Assembly: GCF_043641665.1 (NCBI RefSeq) | Contig: NC_092194.1 | Span: 14,490,798-14,554,797 of the forward strand | Length of the DNA: 64,000 nt | From: Enoplosus armatus | Lineage: Eukaryota > Chordata > Actinopteri > Centrarchiformes > Enoplosidae | Direction of reading: 5' to 3' | Part shown: positions 49,801 to 59,300 of the stretch, piece after piece | Layout of the letters: every line of letters begins with the position of its first letter | Position numbering within the stretch: position 1 is the stretch's first letter | Position numbers and translations under genes: made by a program | Notes under the pieces: generated by a model | Databases searched by the model: none | What the model saw: the letters and a program-made list of their open reading frames with translations, nothing else | What the model was told of the DNA's origin: nothing

Positions 49801-52800
49801 TAAACCTTGCGTATCCCTCAAGCCTCCTTAGTTTTATTTTTGGATATCCGGGTATTGTTTCGGCCAAGTATGCAGTGTCGCCTGATTGGTGCAGTAAAGG
49901 TTACCTTTATGGTAATTCAGCCAGAAGCTTTTCAATTCTCTTATTTTTAGAGCCACCCTGCTGTGATGACAGTGTTTCCTCATGAAAGAGACAAGGGGTG
50001 TGTGTAAATGTAGGGATGGAAAAACTGATTGATAAATGCTGTTGCTTCAGGGATTAATGATCTCCTGACTCACCGTCACGCTATTCTCTCCTCCTCAGGA
50101 TGAGTTTGTGTTAATTGTGCTTCTTTATTGAGTCCCCATGAAGACTGTAATATGTGGTGTGTGTGTGTGTTTCTGAACAGATCAAAATAATGTGATTGAC
50201 AGTGCTTCAAAAAGTTGTAGTTGCACAATGCAACTTTTGCATAATGTCTTATGGCCACACAAGTATAATGTCAACTGCTAAAAGGTAGTGCAGCACAAGT
50301 AGAGTCTTGAAGTCTGCTTCAATTACACAGCAATAACTATCTAACTATCTAATAACTAAAGTTTGCTAACATTAGCCACCATAAACTACTGGCCATACCA
50401 GACCATGTAAGGCTGTAGCAGCATGGAGTTGAGAGTGCATTTTATTCCTTATGAATTCAAGTTTTAATAAGATTATGTGATTTCTTCTTTCAAAGGTTGC
50501 ATAGTTTCCTTTAAGACTAAATTAACCCTAATTTATGAAGGTTGTATTTTTCCAGCACAGTTGGTCAGAAAAAATATCAATGAACCTACAAGCCCCCCCC
50601 CCCCAAGTCCATTGAATCAAATAATGTGAGGTTGTGTTCTGTTGTCTTTGTTCTATATAGCCAGCGACCACACAAACCACAAGCCTGTGGCCACTGACCA
50701 CAAGGCACCAGGCTTTAAATAGAGAGCGTGAGAAGGCCGCTCAGCATCTTGTCTCAAGACAGCGTCTATGTCAGTCATGGGACCTGCTTCAAGTCTTTTA
50801 TTTTTAAGCTTTACTACAACAATGCTGGAATAGTGAATGCACTGAACATGGATAAACAACCTCTTGTTACTTTCATCTAAAATGGAAAGTTTGGCCAAGC
50901 TTTGATGGAACTGAGTGCATCGAGTTCCCCAGTCAAATACTTCAGCACGCCCCCAGCACACTCTCACAATGACTGTGTTCTCTGGTTGCTAGTGCAAGAG
51001 CACATCATCCTGTATTTAGAAACGGCCACCTTATGCAAGCTACCGCATGAGCTGTGCAGCTTTGCAGAGCACGGACTGGATGCATGTGTTGTGGTCAAGA
51101 TGTGCAGAGTATAAATAAAACTGTCAAACAAGTTCAGGTAAAACAACCATGACTTCCAGACTTTGAGTTGATCGATGTGGTGTTTTGTTGGTTTTCTCTT
51201 TATTGTTACATGTCATTGACAGTTTTTAATTACCATGACTTTTAGCATCTGTAAGTCCCCTCTGTATACAACCTGATGTCCTCTAGTATATTTAATACAA
51301 AACAAGGTTGTGCATAATATACATTTTCTTTCGGGGTGTCGAGCTAATGCACACAGAATTTCAGAGGTTTTTTTTCTCTCCCCATATGGACCACCATGAT
51401 TGCAGTGTCTAATAACTTCTTCTCTTCTTTCAACCCTGCAGCCCAGTGTTAGTGCCCGGCCGAGATATGACTGAGGTGATGATCAACAGCACCCCCATGG
51501 AGGACATGAGGCTCAGCCCCAGCAAGGACAGACTCTCCTTCCAGGTAGGACACACACGCATACACACACGTATGACAGTGAAACACCACATCCGTCCCAC
51601 CCCTACCCGTACATTTTTATGTGGCATGGCCAATTCATCTCAGTCTTCATCCACTTATTATCATGAATCAGATTGAGGCGTCGGCATTAACAGGAGGGAG
51701 CAGCCTGTGCATGTTGTGATTTGGTATGAGATGGTGGAAATGTCAGTATAATGTATATAAGCGCAAAAGAGAAAATTAATATTGTTTTTTTTGTTTCTAT
51801 TTTTTTAACCTACAAGACCCCTGGCCAAGCTACCTTTTTTTGTATAAAAAGACATGATTATTTTGACAGTTTGACCATGTTTATCATTATAAGGCAATTA
51901 TTTTGTCATTGAAGTGAACAGCATAAATATGATGTGCAGATTTGCAGAAGTAGTTGGGTGAGAACACTAACATGAAATTACAATGCTAAGAAAACATTAC
52001 CACTAAATTCTTTAATGTATTAAGAGGACATTGGAGGTCACGGTTGGTTACAACTTTTAAACATACAAAGGAAATGTATGTCTGGGAAATTGTCTATAAT
52101 TTACCACGGCCTGTCACAAAAATAAACCCAGCAGATTCAGAGAGATGAGAGAAGCAGCCATCAGGTGGTCTTGACAAGGTGTTGCCAGCGGCTTTGTTTT
52201 ACTGTCAGCTCAATAGGGCCATCTTGGGAACAAAACTACTTAAACACACAGCTGCTTGCTTATTTTAGTGTCACATTTGTGCCTAGGTTGAAGAATTAAA
52301 GGGCTCCATTTTAATACGGAAATCATTTAGTCAAGATTTTAGACAGGAAGGTACCGAAATATTTTTGAGCAAGTTCCACCTGCTGTGGCTTTTACAACTC
52401 ACAGGGCTAAAATCCAGTTCCTTTTGAAAGATGGATAATTTCATACTAGATTGATATAATCTAATTATTTGTATGAAAGTTGCACATTCATAAACCTAAT
52501 TCAGTAGCCTGCTAATGCCTTGCTGTGTGTAGACATCGACTCTGAGAGGATGTAGACTGACCCAGAGGAAAGGGCTGGCTTCCTCTCCCCACAGTTCACA
52601 CCCCAGCTGTGAGTCTGTCTGAGAGGATGAGAGGAGCGGATGGGGAGGAGGGCTGTAGAAAGGGAGGGTGCCACTCCACTCTTTCCATCCACATTCTGTA
52701 TTTCCTCACCTCGGCCATTTGCCCAAGGTCCCAGCCACTCCTTAGAGAAGCACTGTATGAGGCGGTGATGCCACCAGTCACTTCCTCCATTGTGGGCGTC

Positions 52801-54745
52801 GGGGGCTTTGACATTAAATTCCAGCTGCACCTATTAAAAAGTATTGAAATGAATACGACCTACTATGGAAAAGGATGAGTAAATACTTACTGATTGTACT
52901 GAATTATCATCTCAAAAGGCAATGTCATGATTCAGGCGTATAGTGTGCACACCCCAGAAGATCCTAAAATAGCCAGCATTGTGCCTGGCTGATGTGTTGT
53001 TGCTTCCTGCCACTGGAAACAAGTTATGACATGTGTGAGCTAGAGGTCCAAAGGCAAGGTCATTCATTGCCTAACTCCTGTTGGTGCTGACGCACAGTGA
53101 GGATTGGCAATGCAGATATACGCAGTCATTAGACATGAACATGCTCACACACATAATCACACCTCTTGGCGCGGTTCTATACACAGCTGATTTTGGAGAA
53201 TGTAAAAGCCACTGATGGACGAATACATGCTTTCATAACGTGACAAATTCTCACATTCACAAGGCATATTTATAGCTTTTTGTCTTTTTCCGCCCTTCTC
53301 ATCTGTCTCCTATGGAATTCATGGAGACTTGGACACAGCTGGATCCCCTCTATCTCTTCCTCCCTCTTCTTGTCTCGGTCTCTCTCCTGCCTCATCTAAT
53401 GCTTTCTTTCCACTCGGCTCTTTGCCCAGACAGCGACATCGCTCCCCCTCCCCTCCAATGTCTTGGAGTGAAATATGCAGGTCTAAAAATATTCATCCAC
53501 TTTATCCAAACAACAGCAAAAAAAATGCTGTTCTTGGACCAGGAGTGGCAGGCTTTTTCCCCTGGGCCATTTCTCTGGTTCCTGAGAACAGAGAGGGTCT
53601 GAGGTTGATGTCCAATCTTGCCAGGACAGGGAATGCATGTAATCTCTCTTGTCAGAATGTCTCTCATGCCCTTCAGTTTAGGTCCAAACATTTGACTGTG
53701 GCACGCTCCATTTATAAGCAGACATATCAGTCTGGATTTGCAGATAACTATGCCGATTTCATGTTCTTTCCTAAACCTCTTTTCCAACTCCATCTCCAGA
53801 GGAATATAAAGTATTCAACACTAAATGCTGCCTGTTATAGGGACGGATGTTCTATTTATACACAAATCATTTCCCAGTAAACCTTCACCTTTTGTGTTTT
53901 CAACTTGCTTTTGATTGGAAATGCCACGATTATGCTCTTGTATAATCTTCTGAGTAGTGGGTGACGTGGGACTGGATGAGTTCGTAAGCAGCTACGAGCT
54001 GCTTGGCACAATGCCTTCCAAAGCATTTAGATTAAACATGATGCAGCATTTATCATAAATCTCACTAGACATGCCTCATTTACCCGTACACAGCCACTGA
54101 TGTAACTCTTCCTTGTACAATTTATTTTGGGGTGAGCACCTACGTGGAAGGCTAGCTCGGCTGTAACAGGAATGTGGGCTGGGCAAGAGCAGGTATGCCA
54201 CTGGGATTTTAAGCAACCACTTCCCATCACAGATGTTTAGTCTTCACATCACTTCCTTCACCGTTGTTTAGCCTTGTAGTGGTGCCTGCAACACTTCTAC
54301 AAGGCTCAAGACTAAGTTCTGGTGTCCCAGAGCCTACCGCACACTTAGCGCTGATCAGAAATATGCTCACAAATAATTTCTTGCCTTTTTATAATAGGAG
54401 ACCGCTGACTCCTAGCTTGAAATGGCCTGCTCTGCAGTTCATAAAATGAATTGTATTAACTCCTGAGGTTGAGAGATTAATAACCAGTATTTTATCCATG
54501 TCTTTCCTCTTTAGATATTCCCCGACCCTTCAGACTTTGACCGTTGCTGTAAGCTCAAAGATCGTCTACCATCTATCGTGGTTGAGCCGACAGAGGGAGA
54601 AGTCGAGAGCGGGGAGCTTCGTTGGCCCCCAGAGGAGTTTTTGGTCAGTGAAGAGGAGGAGGAGGAGGAGGAGGAAGAAGAGGAAGTTGAGCAGAATAAT
54701 GGCAGTATCCCAAATGGACAGCCAACACAGAATTCTCAGCACTAG
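46776..54745 (+). CDS. lbh: LBH transcription co-regulator, three-exon gene: join(46776..46804, 51442..51544, 54515..54745)
   Basis: LBH is a small, acidic, largely disordered nuclear protein that modulates transcription in limb bud, heart and other progenitor tissues; in mammals it is a Wnt/beta-catenin target (established knowledge). The joined reading frame gives 120 residues, against 105 in human. Residues 1-18 are a variable N-terminus. Residues 19-44 start MTEVMINSTPMEDM and correspond to human MTEVMMNTQPMEEI. Residues 45-64 (IFPDPSDFDRCCKLKDRLPS) and 65-84 (IVVEPTEGEVESGELRWPPE) match the human core as I recall it. Residues 90-101 are twelve glutamates, followed by an Asn/Gln-rich tail ending NSQH. 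Introns are 4,637 and 2,970 bp with GT-AG ends and phases 2 and 0. The start at 46776 is the first ATG downstream of the predicted transcription start, and its first residues (MSVFSP) resemble human MSIYFP. Met19 in exon 2 is an alternative start. The family assignment is near certain; the exon 1 join is strong inference. Confidence 0.95.
48733..49036 (-). repeat. Interspersed teleost repeat, 'gcagccctaa' family, in lbh intron 1
   Basis: Left edge cagggctgcaacaaacg. Internal blocks ttttgtctgatcaacg and tcaaaacccaaatat match the family in reverse orientation. The right edge is about tttcagctctaaactcc. It is degenerate and non-coding. Confidence 0.65.
50899..50908 (+). promoter_or_regulatory. 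TCF/LEF consensus in lbh intron 1
   Basis: GCTTTGATGG matches the TCF/LEF consensus SCTTTGATS. Mammalian LBH is a direct Wnt/beta-catenin target (established), which makes an intronic site of interest, but a single match can occur by chance. Confidence 0.35.
51442..51544 (+). CDS. lbh: lbh coding exon 2
   Basis: The acceptor is a pyrimidine-rich tract ending ctgcag at 51441; the donor is CAG|gtagga at 51545. The frame enters with one base completing the split codon and leaves in phase 0. It encodes PVLVPGRD, then MTEVMINSTPMEDM and the segment RLSPSKDRLSFQ, equivalent to human GLSPRKDGLSYQ. The exon is 103 nt. Confidence 0.95.
51545..54514 (+). other. lbh: lbh intron 2
   Basis: A 2.97-kb phase-0 intron, gtagga donor and ctctttag acceptor. 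The 183-codon open frame inside it (53329-53880) has no recognisable domain or family resemblance and is treated as chance. I see no repeat family I can name here. Confidence 0.85.
54515..54745 (+). CDS. lbh: lbh coding exon 3 (conserved core and acidic C-terminus)
   Basis: The acceptor is tctttcctctttag, ending at 54514. The exon opens with ATA TTC CCC (Ile-Phe-Pro) in phase 0 and runs 76 codons to TAG at 54743-54745. It holds the two-cysteine RCCKLKDRLPS motif, the VVEPTEGEVESGELRWPPEEF motif and an uninterrupted twelve-residue glutamate run encoded mainly by GAG repeats. The glutamate run and Asn/Gln tail make this C-terminus longer and more acidic than the mammalian one. Confidence 0.97.
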   Translation: MFPDPSDFDRCCKLKDRLPSIVVEPTEGEVESGELRWPPEEFLVSEEEEEEEEEEEEVEQNNGSIPNGQPTQNSQH

Positions 54746-55508
54746 AGGCGGTGTTGCAGCACCCATACTCTCTTGTTCCCTCTTTCTTTCTGATGGACTC
54801 TCCATTTCCCACACTGGTTACACTGCACCTCAGCACTCAACAGACTCAACTGGCAGACGCACACTGAGTGTCTCATGATGCCATCTCGTTGTCCTTGACA
54901 CCAAAGCATCAGTCCCACAAGAGAAGCAATACACACAGGCAAAATTCTTCCTCATGCAATGATTTATCCTCCTGGATTGCAAACCCACCAAAACAGACTT
55001 GAAAAGAACGGACACTCACACCTCTAACCTACACTTACTTCTTACCATGCCTACCACCGTGTGTGTCTCAGCCCAGAACGGATGTCCTGTTGGACAGCGG
55101 CAGCTCAGTGCTCCATGGACAGCTCTTGCACTGCAGGGGGCTACAACTGCCCTGTACTTTACTCCAAAATGGCTGGCGTCATGACCCCAGAGACTTCATA
55201 CTCTCATACAGAACTATTGTGGTACCCGTGGGGATTATCGTCTACAGTACACTGTCCATACCTGTGTTCAGTTTCTGGATTGATATGTTAATTATTGTGA
55301 TTGCCACTGCTGTCCATAGATTTGTCTGTTTCTGAGAAGTGAATGTTTTGTGATTGTCTTGTTTTTTGAGAAGTGGGTGTTTTGTGTAAAATGTTACTGG
55401 GATTTTTCTTTTTTCTCCCCTTGCAAGATTTTTTGTGACCTTACGTCAAGCATTCACAGTAAAAAGGCAACTTGGAATCCTTTTAGAGAAGTGAGCAGAA
55501 AGTGAGAA

Positions 55509-55514
55509 AATAAA
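55509..55514 (+). terminator. lbh: lbh possible proximal poly(A) signal AATAAA
   Basis: A canonical hexamer about 760 nt into the 3' UTR, in gagaaaataaaccagc. It is kept in the duplicated copy at 58279-58284. Use of the site is inferred only. Confidence 0.35.
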
Positions 55515-56488
55515 CCAGCATGCCCTGCTATGCTTATGTGATAAATCTGTTGTACAAAGGCTTATTATGCAGTGAGGGCACAGTCGTGCTATGATCCTCT
55601 CATCACATTGGCCTCCTATAAGCCTTATGACAAACAGCACTTGGATGATGAAGCAAAATAGTAGAACATTGAGAACTAAATGTGACGCAAGCAGGTTATT
55701 GTTCAGAAGGGCAAAGCTGAGTAAGGACTGAAAATTTTAGTTTTTGAAAAAGCAATGTACAGACCCAATGAAGGACGTGTAAATACTTGTTCCCAATGAG
55801 CCAACCCCTGAGGCCTTGTAGTGCGCTGATCTTGTTTGTACTTTGGGTTTGGTTTACTTTTTAGAAAGACAAAGACTAAGAATCGCTCTGAGCTGTACAC
55901 ACCTGAACTGAAAGTCTTTCCTAGTCTTCCTTTTTTCTTTTTTGAAAACAGCCATATTTTTTTGACATTGTGAAGTTCAGGTCACAGAGAATTCACACTG
56001 TAGGACAGCATTCACAAATAAGTAAGGCAATATCTGCAACCGTATTAAACTCATTTATTCACAATAATATCAGTCCTGATGTTTGCCAAAAGCTGTTGAT
56101 GGGAAATGTTATTTGTTCTCTGGTCGTCTGTCATTTTTATTTGTTTGTATTGCAATTTCAAAGGTTGGTGTTCTTTTGTTCACTCTTTAAATCCCCGCTT
56201 ATTGTTTTGTGGTTATTGTCGGTCAATTTGTGGAAAAGATTTCACTTTGGTGTACACAATATGAAATACTGTTGTACAAGCATGACTGAGATATGTCTGT
56301 TCTTTTTGTACTTTCTCATTTGAGTGGCATTAGGGCTGTGTACAGAACATCTCTCTCTTTCTCCTGTCTGTCACCTACAGGTCCCACATTGTTTTTGTAA
56401 AGCTCAGGGAGATTAGCCGCCATCTTTCTCTTGTTTTTTTTTTTTTGTATTTAGACCACTCTACTCTGTGACAATTACAGAGGCTGTA

Positions 56489-56494
56489 AATAAA
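56489..56494 (+). terminator. lbh: lbh distal poly(A) signal AATAAA
   Basis: A canonical hexamer about 20 nt ahead of a probable cleavage site, with a GT-containing stretch (aactgtgtgac) just after it. This is the last good signal before sequence without transcript-like character. Confidence 0.7.
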
Positions 56495-57882
56495 CATTTG
56501 AATTTGCTATCCAACTGTGTGACTATGAAGAGTTACTGCCATTTTTATGGTACAAGATGAGTGTTTCACTGGAGTAATCTTCAAGCACATTTAAATTGTT
56601 TCCAAGACACTTCTGTTTATTTTCATTTTCCTTTATGTGAAACCCCCCCTTCCTTTCCCCACGCACTTCACCTGCAGTGGTTAGAGAAAAGCAGTCGTAC
56701 TTCCTGCTTGGCATCTCCCTCTCTACGAATAGAGATGCACGTATATGTAGAAGCGAGAACAGGCCACAGGCAACTTCCTGTCTTCAACTTGCACACAATC
56801 TGACTCCGCTACAACAAAATCTAATTCCTGAGCACAGAACAGCTTTCATTTCTTAAAAATGTGCATGTTTAGAATATGAAATTCTGCCCCTCAGCATTAT
56901 GGAGAACATTGGTTTGACCTACCAATCTTTGAAGTCTTACAATTACAGAAATATTGAGGATAGTGCAGGGTATAAAAGCCTGTGGAAGCAACTCCTCACG
57001 CTCTACCCATAAACACTCACCACAATGATACAAGACTAATAAAATGTGGCTCAGTGGAAAAGCTCTAATGGGGAACTGGGGGATTTACAGGAATAAATGG
57101 AAAGTGTCTGATCACTGTTACAATGGAAACTTCTCAGGTGATTTGCTGCTATGTACTGTATTAGTGACCCACTAGGTCAAGTTTGATTGCTTAGTACCGG
57201 GAATAGTCCATCAGAGTTGCTGCGGTAGGGCCTTTGGGGGCCAAGGGCCTGATAGATTGGCCAAGGTGGTACTCTCAGGGCCTTACGGTCGCTTCCTGGA
57301 AGGGGAACAATGAACTGACATTCTATCCTGCTTCCTTCTTCCTGGAAAAAATGGAGCATAAAGAGTTATTAATACCGCCCCCAGCTGATAATGGTGGACT
57401 GCAGGAGAGTGCGTGTCGGGCCTGGGGAGCCAGTAGCTACATCTGAATAGGCTACAAAAGGAATGTCCTTTATCCCTTTCTTAAGAACTGCTCCTTGATC
57501 TCAGTGGAAAATGTCATGAGATCATGGAAAGAAGAAATCATAAGAAGTTAGAAAAGGACAACCACGGTCCTTAGAGAGATTGACTGAACTTGCATCCAGC
57601 TACGCAATTGTGTGACGTCAGCCAGAAACCTCTGAACTTTGCGTTGACTTTCAAATATTACTGGAGAAAGGCATAGTGAGAAAGCAATATACTTCAGTTT
57701 TAATAAAGAAGGGTCCTGTGTTTCGGGGGCTGAAGGAGATATGAAAGGAGGCCCCTGAAGCTTCTTTCCAGCATTTTGACATTTTGAGCAGCTCTTATCT
57801 TCAGCCACGTCTCAGCTGATTAACTCACAAAGGAACCTTTGCAATTAAAGACTTTTTTAACGTAATTGGTAATTAAAATTTG

Positions 57883-58662
57883 TGATGCCATCTTGTTGCC
57901 CTTGACACCAAAGCATCACTCCTACAAGAGAAGCAATACACACAGGCACACACTTCCTCAAACGATAATCTCTCCTCCTGGACTGAAAACCCACCAAAAC
58001 AGACTTGAAAAGAACAGATACGCACTCCTCTAAACTACCCTTACTTCCTCCCATGCCTACCTTGGTCCAGAAGGATGTCCGGTTGGACAGCGGCAGCTCA
58101 GTGCTCCATGAACAGCTCTTACACTGCAGGGGGCTACAACTGCTCTGTACTTTACTGGGTGTTTTGTGAAATGTTACCGGGATTTTGTTTTCTTCCCACA
58201 AATTTTTTTTGTGACCTTATGTCACAGTAAAAAGGCAACTAGGAATCATTTTAGAGAAGTGAGCAGAAAGTGAGAGAAAATAAACCAGCATGCCCGGATA
58301 TGCTTATGTGATAAATTCATTGTACAAAGGCGTGTTATGCAGTCATGCTATGATCCTGTAAGCCTTATTACAAACAGTACTCGGATGACGCAAAAAAGTA
58401 GAGCATTGAGAACTAAATGTGACACAAGTAGGTTATTGTTCAAAATGGCAAAGCTGGACTGAAAATTGTAATATCTGGCAAAGCAGTTGATAAAGCAATG
58501 TACAGACCTGTAAATACTTGTTCCCAATGAGCAAAACCCCTGAGGCCTTGTAGTGTGCTGATCGTGTTTGTACTTTGGGTTTGGTTAGGAAAGACAAAGA
58601 CTGAGAATCACTCTGAGCTGTTCTCACCTGAACTGAAAGTTGACTGTCTTTCTTAGTCTTCC
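57883..58662 (+). repeat. Second, rearranged copy of the lbh 3' UTR segment
   Basis: This stretch aligns in the same orientation with 54876-55930 of the lbh 3' UTR, at roughly nine identical bases in ten by eye. It starts at tgatgccatct and ends at cttagtcttcc in both copies. Relative to the 3' UTR it lacks a block of about 210 bp (55164-55373) plus smaller pieces. It keeps an AATAAA (58279-58284) and a TGTAAATA element near 58508. No coding exon of lbh is included. It may be a local direct duplication, or two insertions of one unrecognised interspersed repeat; the sequence alone cannot decide. Confidence 0.85.
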
Positions 58663-59108
58663 TGAAGCACTAAAACTGAGACTGGAAGCTGAAAGAAATG
58701 TTGACAGGAGTTACGTTTTAGACTGTATTTCCATCATCCATTTAATCGCAGGAATTTTCAGTTACAACACCCAGAAAGATCTCACTTTAAAGGCCCTGAA
58801 AACTCATTTTCTCAACCAGCTTCTTACTGTGAGTGATGGGGTCCTTCATGAACACAGCATTTCCTGCCAAAGTTAGAGAAGGTTGGTTACTTGAGAGATT
58901 TGTATAGTTTTTTGGATTTCGTACTGGTTTAAAGTGGGACATTTCAGTTTGGAAAAGGAAAAATGTCACATACTTCTATGCACCAATCAGGATTTAGCAA
59001 CATTTGAATCGAATGACAGTTGTGGGGTTATTTGCTTACATTTCCCGGCCGCTGTCGATTAAATCAAATGTTAAAGTGTTATGAATAAACGTTAAAATGC
59101 ACTAATTA

Positions 59109-59300
59109 ACATGTTATATCTTGTTTGTTTAATCCATACAAAAATAGCTAAACTAAGCTAAGCTATGCTAAACCAAGCTAAGCTAACCAGCTACTGGCTT
59201 CAGTTTCGCATCTACCATACAGACATGGGAGTGGTGTCAATTTTCTTATCTAACTCTCTGCAAGAAAGCGAATAAACATAATAAGTCCAACTATTCTGTT
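59109..59300 (+). repeat. Interspersed teleost repeat ('gctaagctaagctaacc' family)
   Basis: Reads acatgttatatcttgtttgt, then tccatacaaaaa, then repeated ctaagcta words, then ccagctactggctt, catacagacatggga, and ctaactctctgcaagaaagc, ending at aagtccaactattctgtt. The order fits a well-known percomorph family that normally ends in 'gaactattcctttaa'. Confidence 0.65.

Larger units (their letters stand above)
46805..51441 (+). other. lbh: lbh intron 1
   Basis: A 4.6-kb intron with gtgagt donor and ctgcag acceptor. It contains a 'gcagccctg'-type interspersed repeat (48733-49036), an AGT trinucleotide run (48204-48221), a C12 tract (50593-50604) and one TCF/LEF consensus (50899-50908). No other coding exon was recognised in it. 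Confidence 0.85.
54746..56515 (+). other. lbh: lbh 3' UTR
   Basis: About 1.77 kb from the stop codon to the predicted cleavage region downstream of AATAAA at 56489-56494. An internal AATAAA at 55509-55514 may give a shorter transcript. Two Pumilio-type motifs (TGTAAATA) lie at 55778-55785 and 56485-56492, the second overlapping the distal poly(A) signal. The stretch 54876-55930 is repeated downstream at 57883-58662. Confidence 0.75.

Noticed and set aside
53329..53880. 183-codon frame within lbh intron 2
   Set aside because: No family resemblance and no convincing start or splice context; it lies between two well-supported lbh exons and the opposite strand is also open over part of it.
54999..55335. 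Two overlapping frames of 76 and 90 codons in the lbh 3' UTR
   Set aside because: The second copy has lost much of this segment by deletion, and nothing resembles a known protein.
57857..58201. Minus-strand frame similar to one at 54830-55015
   Set aside because: The similarity comes from the duplicated lbh 3' UTR DNA, not from a shared protein; the frames are short and differ in their open extent.
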